From Aphis gossypii (Eukaryota; Arthropoda; Insecta; Hemiptera; Aphididae): a stretch of DNA of 64,000 nt. The stretch is taken from contig NC_065532.1 in NCBI RefSeq assembly GCF_020184175.1, forward strand, positions 37,262,287 to 37,326,286, in the 5' to 3' direction. The notes under the pieces are model-generated. The model had not been told where the DNA came from and ran no database searches. It saw only the letters and a list, made by a program, of their open reading frames with translations. This document shows positions 38,870 through 51,266 of the stretch, in pieces. Position 1 is the first letter of the stretch; each line of letters starts with the position of its first letter. The translations under genes and the position numbers were made by a program.

Positions 38870-39140
38870 ACTCAAGTCCCGATAATTAATAAGCCTTGTG
38901 ATACAAACCTAACCTATGCTTAGTATGCTTACACTACAGTAGTTATACAGGTCTGCTATAATATACTGCTACTATAGTTGTCCCCATGCACTTCGTTGCA
39001 CATACTAAGTAGATCCATTTGGCTGGCTAATGCTGACATTTCACGTAACTCGTGTATAGATAAATAACATTTTTGGTTTTGTGATTTGGTATATATTTGA
39101 TATTTCCAACATATTATCAACATTACATAGTTACACATAC
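38870..39140 (-). mobile_element. Possible Helitron-like 3' end remnant
   Basis: On the - strand, about 39003-38970 reads TGTGCAACGAAGTGCATGGG followed by GACAACTATAG. This resembles the short GTGCA-loop-TGCAC hairpin followed by a CTRR end seen at 3' termini of insect Helitrons, with the terminal motif now mutated. Only four stem pairs (TGCA/TGCA) survive. The 60-codon - strand frame here (39138-38956) has no Rep or helicase motif. A weak call from end style only. Confidence 0.25.
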
Positions 39141-39179
39141 ATTTTTTTTTTTTGACAATTTCAATTTAAAATCATTATT

Positions 39180-40270
39180 TTTTAAAAATTAGTCTTCGCC
39201 CAGTAGGCTGGTATTAAATTAATTTTTTTTTTTAATATTCATCGTATCTATTGGTTTTCTAATATTTCTTTGTATCATATGTTATTCATTTTCATGATAA
39301 AAGGCACAGATGCGTATACATTGTTTCTAAGCTTACGTGGAAACAAGCAACATAGTAATTATCCTCGTACATTTCATTTCCCATTAAAATTATGCCTCTT
39401 ATGCAGTTCAAACATTGTTCAATCCATTATTTATATCTACTCGTGGTTCACAGATATTACGGGATTCCTTTTATTAAAAAAAAATAATTACTCGATTGTT
39501 AATTAACTTTTAGAATCGGAATCGGACTTGAAAACGCACGACGATCTCGGATGAGTGATTCTCAATACAGTTGGAATTTAAGATTCACACATGTGTTATT
39601 GAAGATATACCCCTGGTAAAATGTCCCATTGTAGCGTCACCTACACTTCATCTAATTGTAAATCTAATTCATTCAGTAATCCATTCACACAAAAAATATG
39701 ATAAAAATCGGTAAGAAAGTCGAGGTCAGTGACATACACACGTGCAGAAGAATTATAGGTATTAAGTATATAATATCAGATATTACGATTGCAACTATTT
39801 TGATTTACTATCATCGTGTGACCCTACACATGATAGCAATAAAACATTAAGCCTAATGATATAAACATATTTTGTAAAACAAACACAAATTCATTAAAGA
39901 TTTTAGAGTAAAAAGCATTATTATAACATGTATAGTGAACAATATTTTTTGGACAACTTGATTAGTGTTGTTTTTTTGTTATTCTTAACACGCCATTCGT
40001 TATAAAAAGGTACAAACATTTTCTTTTCTTTACATTTTATAATTTTTATAGATAACTCTATTTTTTTAATAATTAATGTCTTAAAATTTCTTGTGTTTTT
40101 TTCTATTAAATATTGTTCATTACACGTTTTATAAAAAATGGTATTAATCTATACTAGTTTCAATTCGTTTTAAAAAAATATTTTTATTGTCATAAATTTA
40201 CATTTTTATATTATTATAATATTGTTAATTAAATTAAAAAACGATAAATTAATAAATTCAATTGTACCTA
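39180..40270. other. Mixed stretch with an unrecognised complex segment
   Basis: About 39500-39760 is of normal complexity and resembles decayed transposon DNA (a phrase like AAAATCGGTAAGAAAGTCGA then GTGACATACACACG), but no protein motif is readable. The 78-codon frame 39270-39506 (+) is unrecognised. The rest is AT-rich. Confidence 0.35.
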
Positions 40271-41340
40271 TATAAGTTTGTTAGCTAAAATAGTGAAATG
40301 CGCATTCATTTGGTAATGGACACTCATAAATCTACGTGTATATAGAATAAACTTTTTTTTGTGAACATAAATGTGTTCGTACTTGTGATTGAATTTCCGT
40401 GAGCTTAATAATACGTCGGTAAACGTGGTTTTATTTATTTTTATTTTTAGGTCGTAAATTTGCCATTTCGTAAATAATACATATATAGAATTTGTTTCCC
40501 TGGTTGATATAAATCTATGTTGCTTTTATACCCACTTACAGAGCGAATGTACAATCACGGATTGAAAAAAAATCAGATAACCTCAAAATGCATTATACGT
40601 AATACGTGCAATACTTAGTTGAAGTATAACAATTGTATTTGTATAACGATTACATTAAAGCGGACCGTGAATAGCCTAAAATATATTTCATAATAATATT
40701 ATATAAAACAATAATATTTTCATTTTATTAAAAAAAAATAAATAAAAATACGTATAAATAACCCAGAAGAAAAAAAAAACGTTAACATACAGTATATTCC
40801 ACTGGGCCCCGAGTTCAACGAAGACAAGTAGAAGAACCTTACCAGGCCAAACGTAAGTATTATTCGGTCCGCGAGCAATATTTTTTTTTACAGCCACGAA
40901 AAACGGGAATAGTGCGATTTTTCACGTATACGTGGTGAGAGTACGAAAAACTAGCCAAACTCACTGAACACAAGTATGTCCACGAAATAAGAGAGAAGTT
41001 TCAACTGTCGGGAAAACAAAGTATGACCTAGTTGTTTACTCTTATCCGGAGTAACGTGAGTGAAATAATTATTTGATTCGAGTTCTCTTTTTCGATGTGT
41101 TTCAATGTGTTTTTCATCACTTTAGCATCAGGAAATAATTATATTAATAATAAAATATACACACACGTGGTCGCCCGTACGCTCATTGATAATTTAACCA
41201 TAGAAACATGCATTGTATCATTATAATATCACGGTCATAAAACATTAAGGAAAATTAAGGTCACTAATTTAGCAAATTGATGATTTTTTCCCGTACGGTC
41301 CACTTAGATGAGGGATGTGCAACAGTTACGAAATTTTAAA
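40270..41340. other. Islet with splice-like signals, no sustained frame
   Basis: Balanced composition at 40800-41080. GTAAGT occurs at 40851-40856 and GTGAGT near 41055; a pyrimidine tract ending in TTTTTACAG lies near 40893 and another ending in TTTTTAG near 40450. Between these signals no frame stays open far enough to be convincing. It could be an untranslated or long non-coding RNA exon, or chance. The 69-codon - strand frame (40897-40688) runs into a poly(T)-derived Phe run. Confidence 0.25.
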
Positions 41341-42290
41341 TTATAAAACTTACATCTAATATCGCAGTATAACTATGATACTATAATAATATTATGATTT
41401 TAAGTCACAATAAATTGCATAGTTTGAGTCATTGGATTACCAGATTTTGAGCGCATGGCATTATTAACAACGAAACTGATTATTATCTTAACTCTCAGCC
41501 CTTGGGTCTTAATGATAGAATTGTAAAAATTTAATTTATATAAAGGTATGAGAAATTAAAATCTTATGAATTTTTTTTTTTTTTGAATCCCTAAAGAATA
41601 AAAAAATGTTTTGATTTGTCGATTGCATTTAAAATTATTTATAAAATGTTCGTTGTTCATATAATATGGTGTTAAGTGGAAATTTTAATTTATTCCGAAA
41701 ACACAATATTGAAGACTTTTAAAACAATATAAATAAAATATATAAAAAAAACAGGACAAAACTAAAAGGTGAGTTGTTTTTGATAATACAAATAAATCAG
41801 TACGTCGAAAAATCGCCGATTTATAATGATTAAACATCCATAACACACTACACTATTATAATTGATGTAAGAGACAAAAGAAGTTAGTGATGCTGATGAA
41901 GGAATACAGTAAAACGTTTATAAAGGAAACGTTACGGATAGTTACTAGAAGCAACTTCAAGTATAATTATTTATGGTGTATAAATAATTTTACATCAAAG
42001 TAATATTTAAAACTATCCTTGTTTTAATAATTGTGACGTGTATTATAACAACAATACTTTTATTGACCTATTTGCTTTAGACTGTTTAGTAAGTTTATTA
42101 ATTATTTATTATATAATAAACATTAACTTTTTTTAATATAAAATTAATTATTTTAATGTGACTCGTTTAAAATTTAAAATTATAGTAAAAAAATTAAAAA
42201 TGTATATCTCCTATGTTTAACGGGGTGCAACGAATATCGCTTATAGATAATACGTAATAATATATAATATTATGTGATAAACCAAAGCGT
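41340..42290. other. AT-rich non-coding stretch
   Basis: No gene, repeat array or element end noticed beyond a T12 run near 41571. Confidence 0.7.
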
Positions 42291-42299
42291 CCCTTTTCA

Positions 42300-42945
42300 A
42301 ATCAGCAATTCTATTATTATTACTTAAATAGTCTTCAATTGACAATTAGGTCATTAATATCAAAGGGAAAAACCTTTCGTCCACTAATTTGTGAAGCTTT
42401 TGCGAAACGATCGAGTTTTTGCTCGTCAATCCCGTTGACAATTATTATACAGACGTTATATAATGGCTCTTTTTACGTCCGTAATAACTACTTGCTAATG
42501 TTCGTAGGTATTTTGCCGGTCTTAACGAGGGTTCAGCTCCGAAATCAGATTTCATCGACTCCAAGGCGACGGCGGCGCGTTCATCAGGGGAATGGATTAG
42601 AGCGTACGGCGCGACGACGACGGCGAGAAATGCAAATAAAAATAATCATATTGTAGACGCTTTCGCGTGCATTAGGCTCGTTAGAAAATTACTTAAATAA
42701 CCCAAGAACGAAGCAGAGTTAAATGCAAAGAGCTGATATTAACATAACGTTAACGTTGGATACCGTATTTAATTCAGATTAAAAACTAAAAACGCAATGC
42801 GTTCCAACGTGTTATTAGTATTTTAGTGGTGTAACTAACGCAGATAACCAGGACCCAGCCCTCTATGGGCCGTGTATTTATAAACAATATTTACAAAGCT
42901 CGTAAAGCTAGGGGACGTCGTTCTATGTGTAACACTTTTATCACC
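42300..42945. promoter_or_regulatory. Motif-rich islet, possible enhancer or conserved non-coding element
   Basis: CpG-rich DNA with repeated GACGACGACGG-type words at 42560-42630. It carries GGATTA (42594-42599, K50 homeodomain type), the octamer ATGCAAAT (42630-42637, POU type) and TAAACAA (42881-42887, forkhead type) followed by ATTTAC. The 105-codon + frame (42339-42656) ends in an Arg-rich tail produced by the CGACGG repeats and shows no domain. Function is inferred from motif clustering only. Confidence 0.3.
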
Positions 42946-42965
42946 TATTTAAGGTAAATCATAAT

Positions 42966-43025
42966 AAAGTGGAATTCCGATAAATAGAAATTCGAGGAAA
43001 TCAATTTTTTTTTTGAGATTCCGAC
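42966..43025 (-). mobile_element. Candidate 3' terminal repeat of the Tigger-like element
   Basis: Following TAATA, the sequence AAGTGGAATTCCGATAAATA and the later GAGATTCCGAC resemble Tigger ends of the CAGTGGAATTCCGATAA type with the first base changed. Position and orientation fit the transposase coding direction. No matching inverted copy was found beyond 44712, so the 5' end is probably lost or too diverged to see. Confidence 0.45.
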
Positions 43026-44712
43026 TTTCTAAAGGTTTGCTATCATTTTTATTGTTATATAGTAGTATAAATTACAGTGTGTATTATTATTATTATTATT
43101 ATTATTATATTATATTAAAATATCACTATTATATTATATATTTTAAATTTATATAATTACTTTAAAAGGTATGTATTAAGAAAAAATATTATAATGTATA
43201 GTATTAGTAGCATTACAACTTTACAAAAATTGATATTCTTGCACATGTACCTAATTATTATTTTATTTTATTTTTTTATTTCGTAAAAGGCTTTAATTAC
43301 ATCTGTTATTATCCCAAGTTAATTTGATATTTGAAAAAATATAGAAATACATTGTATCATGATATAGCAATAGTATTTTCTACTACATTTAGAGCAAGCA
43401 CATTTTGTAGCCCACATTACTGTTCGTGAGTGTCCCTAGCAATACGACGTACTGTTTCAGTCACATTTTTTTTGACGTCTTCGTTAATTTCTACATTATT
43501 TTTAAATGTTCATTCCATTGTTATCTGCAGGAATCGTTCTCTATTCGTAATAGTATTTTTTCGATGATTGGTGTCAATGTGTCGTCTTCCTCAGAGCCAA
43601 GTAAAAATCCACACTATCTAAAATAATTAACAATTGTTGTCGTTACATTTCTCCACGATTTGTAAATAACTCACATAGCTCGAAGAACATCGATTGTAGT
43701 GATTTTTCGTCATTCATTTAATTTAATAATTTCCTTTCTGTAGAATGTGTTGAATGTTTTTATTATTCCTTGATTCAAAGTTGCGATTTTGAAGTAGTAT
43801 TTCTTTGCAAAAATTTTAGTTTTACAGCTTGACAATTTGGTAAAACAAATTGTCTATAAACAAGACAATTTTACGTTTTTGGTTTTTTATTTCACTATTG
43901 GTATTGTTAATACATCACTAGTCGTCCCTGTTTTCTTATTAGCTAAATATTCAACTAAAACATATTTTACACAAACAAAGCACAATAGTGTTTTTCTTAT
44001 TAATATAGGTTTATCCTTATCACTCATGTTTACAACCAATATTATAGCGTGAATTGTTTTTTGGAATGTTTATCACCATTAAATTTTAAATTTTTGAATA
44101 TTAAAATGTTATCTGGCATAATATATTTAAAAGTTTAGTTTCGTCTACATTGTATATATTGATATATTGTGTAAAACGCAAGGTTTATATACCTACTTCC
44201 GGTAGTCCATTTTCCATTCATTGACAACATCATCACTGACAGCTGTACTTTCACAGCACACTTTTCTAAAAGCAATATGATGCCGGTTTTTAAAATTTTC
44301 AAGCCACCCGTTACTATAGCTTTGAATTGTTTATGGCCTAATAATTTTGCGAAATGTTCTGCTTTTTTCTTTCGGAATACTTTAGAATATCCAGACCTGA
44401 TCTCGATACTGACATTGGCATCTCTGGTCTCTGCATTACGTAAACCACTTAACTATACACATTCTTTACGTCCGAAAATTCTGGGCCTCTCTTTCTCTTC
44501 CGATCTGTTGAAAAGTTCAAATCAATTTTCCTATTATTCTTTGTTATGGTAGATAATGTGTTTACTGGTATTCCGAATTTTTCAACGATCTCCTTCTTTC
44601 TTCCACTTTTCAGTTTTCCAAGGACCCTTCGTTTTTCTCTAATAGTAAGCGTTTTTAAATTACGTGTCATTTTTGTATTCACAACACTTAACACATTTAC
44701 ACTAAACTCCAT
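42967..44712 (-). pseudogene. Tigger/pogo-like transposase, decayed copy
   Basis: Read on the - strand. From 44712 a 87-codon frame encodes a CENP-B/psq-type N-terminal helix-turn-helix ('LTIREKRRVLGKL...KFGIPVNTLSTI', about residues 21-60). After a stop and shifts, pieces follow in the family order: a 'KKAEHFAKLLGHKQFKA' CENP-B second DNA-binding helix (about 44290-44370), a 'STAVSDDVVNEW' linker, the first catalytic Asp in VDET (44137-44148), the second in FIDN (43849-43860), then 'LNQGIIKTF' where family members have DQG (Asn codon 43773-43775), then a 'CGFLLGSEEDD' tail to about 43430. Many stops and frameshifts show it is dead. Active relatives cut and paste DNA at TA sites. Confidence 0.85.
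43083..43112. repeat. (TTA)n microsatellite
   Basis: About nine TTA triplets. It lies inside the 3' untranslated part of the Tigger-like copy, so it probably expanded after insertion. Confidence 0.9.
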
Positions 44713-45760
44713 ACATTAATACTTACACTTGGTTGATCGATTGCAATTAACAATACCAAATATAATGACAGTAAACCGATTCAAATAAAAAATACATTAC
44801 TATAATAAACACTACAAATACTATAAAATAGCAATATGATTAAAATTATTGGCACGCACTAGTCGGTTAGATAATAATAAATTGCAATAATATTAAAAAT
44901 AAATAATCGCAAATAATCGAATATAAATTATAATCTATTGAAATGGAATTACAATTTCATTTCAAAATTATTTTCAAAAAATCTTTTGAACTTGGCTGTA
45001 ATTTCTTAACAAGTTTTCAACATTATTTAGAAAAACTGAATACATTAGGCAAGTGAGGGTCTTATACAGTGCATTTAACTGTAGGTAGTATTCGTCACGT
45101 GCTTTGCACTACACATTTTAAAGCGTTTTGAACCTATATAAAACTCCAACAATGTCCATCAAGTCCTTTAAGTAAGGTTTATTAAAACGTTTATGGAAAG
45201 TTGTGTTAACTCTTTGTGGTGCTTCTTGCACTATGATCTATCTGTTGTAACAATAATTTACTATTGTTAACCGTTAATGTTGAAGTGAAATATTATTTTA
45301 ATTTCTACATATTTTTTTCTTTTCTTAAAAATAAATTCCGTTTAATGCGTATTAACTTATTAAGCTCTTCGTAACCAAAAATTAATTTCTTCACAAACAT
45401 CATAAATTTATTAAATTGTTCAAAACTTTTTATTATATTACAATGGTGAGATAATCCGTATTACATTTTGATTATAATTACTTTTTAACGTCACCCTATA
45501 GTAATAATAATATTAGGTATCTTGTCGGTAATATTATTATAAAATATAATAACTGAAATCTGAACGAGTCGTTTCCTTTGTAAAATGTTATCCCATAAGT
45601 TTATATACAATTTGATATTCACGTGTCTAAGATTATTGTTTAGATTATTTAGCACTCCATCAAATCGTAATTTTTCATTTCATTTTCATCTTTCAGCTTT
45701 TTTTCACTCGGTGAGATTGGAACAAATTTAATAAACGAAAAACGAATAAAACAATAAGGA
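44713..45760. other. AT-rich non-coding stretch upstream of the Tigger-like copy
   Basis: The first 100-150 bases should hold the element's 5' leader. No clear terminal repeat was found. The rest is AT-rich without genes. Confidence 0.55.
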
Positions 45761-45844
45761 AATAAAGAAACGCGAGCGCGTATGTAACTATTTGCAGCTG
45801 AAAAACGAACAGAGTGGTAGCGGCCAAGCTCATCCGCTACGCTA

Positions 45845-45868
45845 TATTATTATTATTATTATTATTAC
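45845..45868. repeat. (TTA)n microsatellite
   Basis: About eight TAT/TTA triplets within the CpG-rich island. Confidence 0.9.
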
Positions 45869-46536
45869 CACTACAGGTTTTCCGGCTTCTTTGGCGGGCA
45901 TATGCATCTCTTGGGTTTGACTATGCTGGAGTGCGTAATAATTAAACGCTTGGTGTGGCGCGCCTCGTTGAATATCAATCGACCTGCAGCCGATCGTAAA
46001 TAAACCGAAAACCTCAAGAATTTTTTCGGAATCGGTGGGCGGGGACGCTTTTATTTCGCGTTCTAACCCGCAATACCGTCATTTCCCGAGTACAACACAC
46101 CACTTGTACAACCCGCTCTCTTGCATCACACTGCTTAACCTCCCCTTTCCTGCAACCACTGCGAGCTTAACAATCATTCTCCCCCCCACCCCTTATCTAC
46201 CTTTCACGACACACACATACACGAGCGGGTGTGTTCCGTACGATATATAGTTTTTCGAAAAACAGTTATACACATACACACACACTACTCTCGCGCCTTT
46301 GGAGTAAATTACAGCCGTTATAAACTTGCCAGCACAACAAACGTTCTCGTCGATCGTCCCGCCGCGAGTTATTATCATTGCTTCCGAGCGAAACTTCTTC
46401 TCCCCCACATCCTTCTTAGTCAACTATACACATACTACCAATCGAAGAGTCAGTGGAGTATGCAAGAGATCGTAAGTCCTGTTGCGTTTTACTGACGTTG
46501 CAGGTCTGAAACTGTATTTGCATTTTTTATACGACA

Positions 46537-46555
46537 CGTCTGCCTTAGACAGACG
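46537..46555. repeat. 6-bp hairpin CGTCTG/CAGACG
   Basis: A perfect 6-bp inverted repeat with a 7-base loop at the edge of the CpG-rich island. Too short to assign a role. Confidence 0.6.
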
Positions 46556-49500
46556 GATATTTTATTTATAGCCGAGTTAATACTCGTAATAATAATTAGG
46601 AACTGATAACGCGTGTTATCAATAACAATAATAACACGATATATAGTATATAATATACACACGTGTGCCTACTGCATACGCAGTATTGTAGTCATATCGA
46701 TTGGAGGTAGCTCTCGTAAAAGCGCAAAGAAAAAAATTGATTATTATTTCTACCATACACTTATGTGGCAAAATATTATTCTCTTTAAGCGAAACGAAAA
46801 ACGGTTAAATCACACATAATTACAGAAAACTCGTTAGATTTATTAGAACGATACATCGGTATCTGGTATTTTAATAATACTACGCGTAAATCATTCGTAT
46901 CGAATTAATATATATCTTATAACTTTATCATATATATTTATTACTCATTTATTTAAAATATATTGACTATGAGCACTAAATTACAGTATGATAATGTATA
47001 GTACAATATATATTATAATATTATTAATTTACGAATATACTAATAACTTACAGTGAAAGAAAAAAAAAGAAAAATTTTGATCTTGATTTACAATTTAAAT
47101 ATACTAAATTCAAGTACCGCTAATAATAGTCAAGTACAAATGTATTACTGATAGTCATTAAAAGATTGGCAGGGCAATTTTTAATATTGTTCTTATTAGA
47201 ATACATTTGATAAAAAGGTTTAGAATCTCGGTTATAAATATAATTCGATTGAAATCGAATTAGTCGTTTACTTCAGACATTATAAATAAAATGGATATAG
47301 GTATTTAAAATATTGAATTGGTTTAAGTTCATCATCATATAGGTACTATTATCATATACTAGGAGTGTTGAAATCAGTTTCAAAATTTTAAATTACTTTA
47401 TCTTTCACAGGTTAATCACTTTGATTTTTAATCATGAACAGGTAATTAAAGATAATATTTGATATTGATATATAACAAAATACGTATTTTTTATAATTTA
47501 TAAGTTCACATTTTATTTCAGATAATAACAAATAAATAAAAATAAAAATTATGCTTAAAATGAATAAGAACAAATCTACTGTGTTGATAATTGTTTACTC
47601 ATTACAGACATTTAGGTCATTGAACAATTATTGTATTCTCAGTCAGCATTCACAGAAACCAGTAAAGTAAAGTAAGGGAAAGAAATTTTGAGCTTATTTT
47701 TAAAATTAATAATGGAAATATTTTATGCTCTACTAAATGCAGTAGGTATTGTACATACACATAATTTAAAAATTTAAATGCATAATTGATGCAATATTTT
47801 AGACATTTTCTTAAAATGCATGATATTTGCCAAATAAGTTATTTTACGATAATTTATAAACAAAAAAAATCTGATACATTATTGACTTTTATATATTATT
47901 ATATTTAAAACGTTCATGGTTTTTGTTTAACTTAAACAACTTTTCTTTTTCCATGAAAATCAGTACACAATCTTTAAAATTAAGGGATTCCATTTAATTA
48001 TTTTGTTTCATATATAGACATATAGAAGATTTTATTTATTTTTTACGACTAAACTAAGCAGTTTTATGGACATGCAATTTTATGAAACATAAATTTTAAC
48101 AGGGAGATCGGATAAAATGTTTCCATTTGGCATAAAAACGAATACAAGAAACTTAGAGTGTTTGTGCAAAGTCAAATGAAACCAAATATATGCCCATAAC
48201 TAAATTTATGTAATTAAATACATTAATTATGTACTTATTATATAAATTAGTATTTCATATAGGTAATAATTTGCTTGTATATATTTTTGTTGACTAATTT
48301 AAAGCACTCTGCAAAATCAATAATCAAAAACAAGTTATTTTAAACTTTATTAGTTGAATACTTACACTTAATATTGGTATAATTTTTTATTATAATAATA
48401 CCTAGTTACATTTAATGTTTATAAAGAATTACAATAATGTAAAAAAATCATGAATAATTATAAACAAAAAACTCTTTTATAATAGTCTTACTTTAAAGCG
48501 TACTTAAATTATAATAGTTATAAATACATTTAGTAGTTAAGTACAGTATGGTTATTTATTTATTTCATTACTTTTTTTAACCTATCGAAATAAACTGCCA
48601 GATTTACGTAATCGTAAAAAAATATGAATGTATACATAATGCATAGTATGTGTGTGTGTATAACTTATGAGATAAATCAAAATAATAATACATTTTCAGA
48701 TTAATTTTAACTACTTAAATGTATATTATTTTTTTCTTAATAAAAAAAAATCTTGATGTTCAAGTAAATTATTAAAATCAATGACAAACTTAAAAGTTTA
48801 AATAATTCAAATATTTATAACGTATAGCCTAACTTAGGTGCCATAAAAAGACTTTAATAATGCTCTAAAATAAATGCAATAAAACCTGTGCATACTTTTT
48901 TTCTAATTTAAAAGATGATTATTATTATTATTTAAAAAAAAAAGTATATGAAATATATACATTGAATATATTATTTTCATTTTCCTCGAGAATGCTATTA
49001 GAACTTACTGTTTAGAGAAATGAAAGACCTTATAAGTAATACGCTTAAGACAAAACATTTTTTAATATTTCACTAAATAGTGAACTAGCTATTAGATAGG
49101 TTATTAGCACCAGATATTTAGTTTAAGAGATAAATTTAGTATTCCAAAATAATAGGTGATTATAATATTGGTCATTGACTTTTCAATAACTTAAATTTCC
49201 AGTTTAGTTATCGAACGATTATTTCGATTGTCTATGAAACTTTTGAATGCAAATTAATTTGACTACTCTCCACAAATACGCCCACTATCTTCTGCTTTTC
49301 CAGGTTTCCTTATGCCATTTTATTAACTAAACTATACCAAATACGTAAACCGTATACATTTTAATAAGTATTTAGTTTTCTAATTGTTGTTTGACACTTT
49401 CTTATTATGTAATTGAATGTTTAATAAAAGTTAGTATAACTTCCTATTATAAAGCTTAATTTAGTGTTATGAAACAATTAATAAAAATTCTAAATTTAAA

Positions 49501-51250
49501 CTATAAAGGATTCAAAATGTACATTATATTTTTACTTAAAACTACTTGAGCGTCAAATGATTAAAAAAAAATCTGAACACAAGTTGTTGATAGTATAATA
49601 TTATATAATATTTAAGAAAAAGATATTTTTAATATTTTTAAATTTATAAAATTATTTAAATAAAACAATTATGTAAATGGTTAAATCTTAAAATATTTTT
49701 GTATTTGTGTATCTTATATTATAATATAATCGAAAATCTTGAGCCAACTTTTGAGTTTCTGTCTAAAATGTATTAATTAGAAGGTCAAATTGAGTAAATC
49801 ATTTCATTTAAAGTAAACGTGAAACAGACTGAAAGCAGCCTTATTTGCATGTATTGATTGAAAAGCAAAAAGGTTAGTAAAATCCGATACTTCCTTTTGC
49901 TTTAATACTGAAAATACCTTAGAGTCGTGGTATAATTTGACATTTGACACGTTTTAATACTTCCTTCAAAAGTTTTTGAAATATTTATATTTAATATAAA
50001 TGATATAAACTGAAATGTAATTAATTCATGATTGTTATTATTATATAAAATATACAATTAACTTGGAAATCCTAAACTATTTTTGTGACGCAGTAAAATA
50101 TGTGATAAAAAATACACACATTTTTAAGAATCTCAGGCAAATAATATAAATACTAAAAACAAATCTAACTTTATTAAGTTTTTAAATATGTAGGTAACAA
50201 AACTGATGTACAGAATGAATTACCTAATTAAAATGATTAATATAGTAATAATTCTATTCTCAATAGTTATTACTAAAATATGCAGTTTGTACAAAATATA
50301 TTTTACAAGTTTTCAAGTGTAAATATTTGTAATTTATAACTAATAGTATTAATTTTATACTACTGTATTTTATTGGATAAATATTGATCTTATAATATTA
50401 AACTGTGACATTTTTTATCTCTAAGTCTTTTATGATATAATTATATGTCTTTGAACTATGCTATGATCAACACTATTTCCAAAGTGACATGTGGTCAAGT
50501 AAGTGAGATAAGTATCGCATACTCCTTTAAAAAGAAAAAAATGGAATTTATTTTATTTGTAATATAAATTGGAAATTTTATGATGTGGTAGTATATATTT
50601 TCATTTTAGATAAATTATTATATTAATAAAATGCTTTAATATATATATAATAATTGATATTCTTCCCACTCAGATTAATTTATCAAAAAGAAAAGTTTTT
50701 ATTCAACATAATATGTAATATTTTAAATTTGAGTCATTTCTTAAGTATTATGGAAGTAGATAAACAACAAGTACTAGGTTTATAATTAGAACATAATAAA
50801 TAAAAATCACTCGATTTATATCAAGGAATAGATTATACATTTTATAATACCAAAGAAAAATATATTTTTAACTTTTTAAGTATACAATATCGTCTTTAAA
50901 ATACTTTCAAATAGCTATAAAATTAATAAAATTAACTAGAAACTTAATCCATGTTCATCCATATTTATTTATTTTTTTTTAAATGTGTTATTACTAAATT
51001 GTTAATCTATGATTTAACTGAAAAAAAATGGTATTCATAATGCTACATTAATTATTTTACAAAGTCTCAGGTTGGATTTAAAATTATAATTTCTATATAA
51101 ACACTGACCTTTACAAAAAATACCTTTTTTCATTTTTAATCTAACTATCTCTATAATATTATACTTTCTGTATACTATATTTATTACTTTTCTTACCTAT
51201 AACTTAATTTATAATTTTCCATGTAGTTTTTGTTTCATTACCTACTGTGA

Positions 51251-51266
51251 TTTTTTTTTTTTTTTT
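51251..51266. repeat. Poly(T) tract
   Basis: A T16 run. Read on the - strand it is a poly(A), but no retroelement coding sequence lies next to it. Confidence 0.85.

Larger units (their letters stand above)
45770..46560 (+). promoter_or_regulatory. CpG-rich promoter-like island, possible untranslated first exon
   Basis: The most GC- and CpG-rich part of the window. It includes a CAGCTG E-box near 45795, a GC box GGGCGGGG (46037-46044), pyrimidine-rich DNA with a C-run near 46180, a TATA-like GATATATAG (46242-46250), an arthropod initiator word TCAGT (46450-46454) and a strong donor-like GTAAGT at 46472-46477. Frames are open on both strands (46035-46250 +, 46229-46495 +, 46423-46193 -), which fits composition rather than coding. 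One model is a TATA-driven start near 46275 with an untranslated exon ending at 46471. No downstream exon is visible. Confidence 0.3.

Noticed and set aside
43426..44552. Four + strand frames of 66-91 codons
   Set aside because: They are antisense shadows of the - strand Tigger-like transposase.
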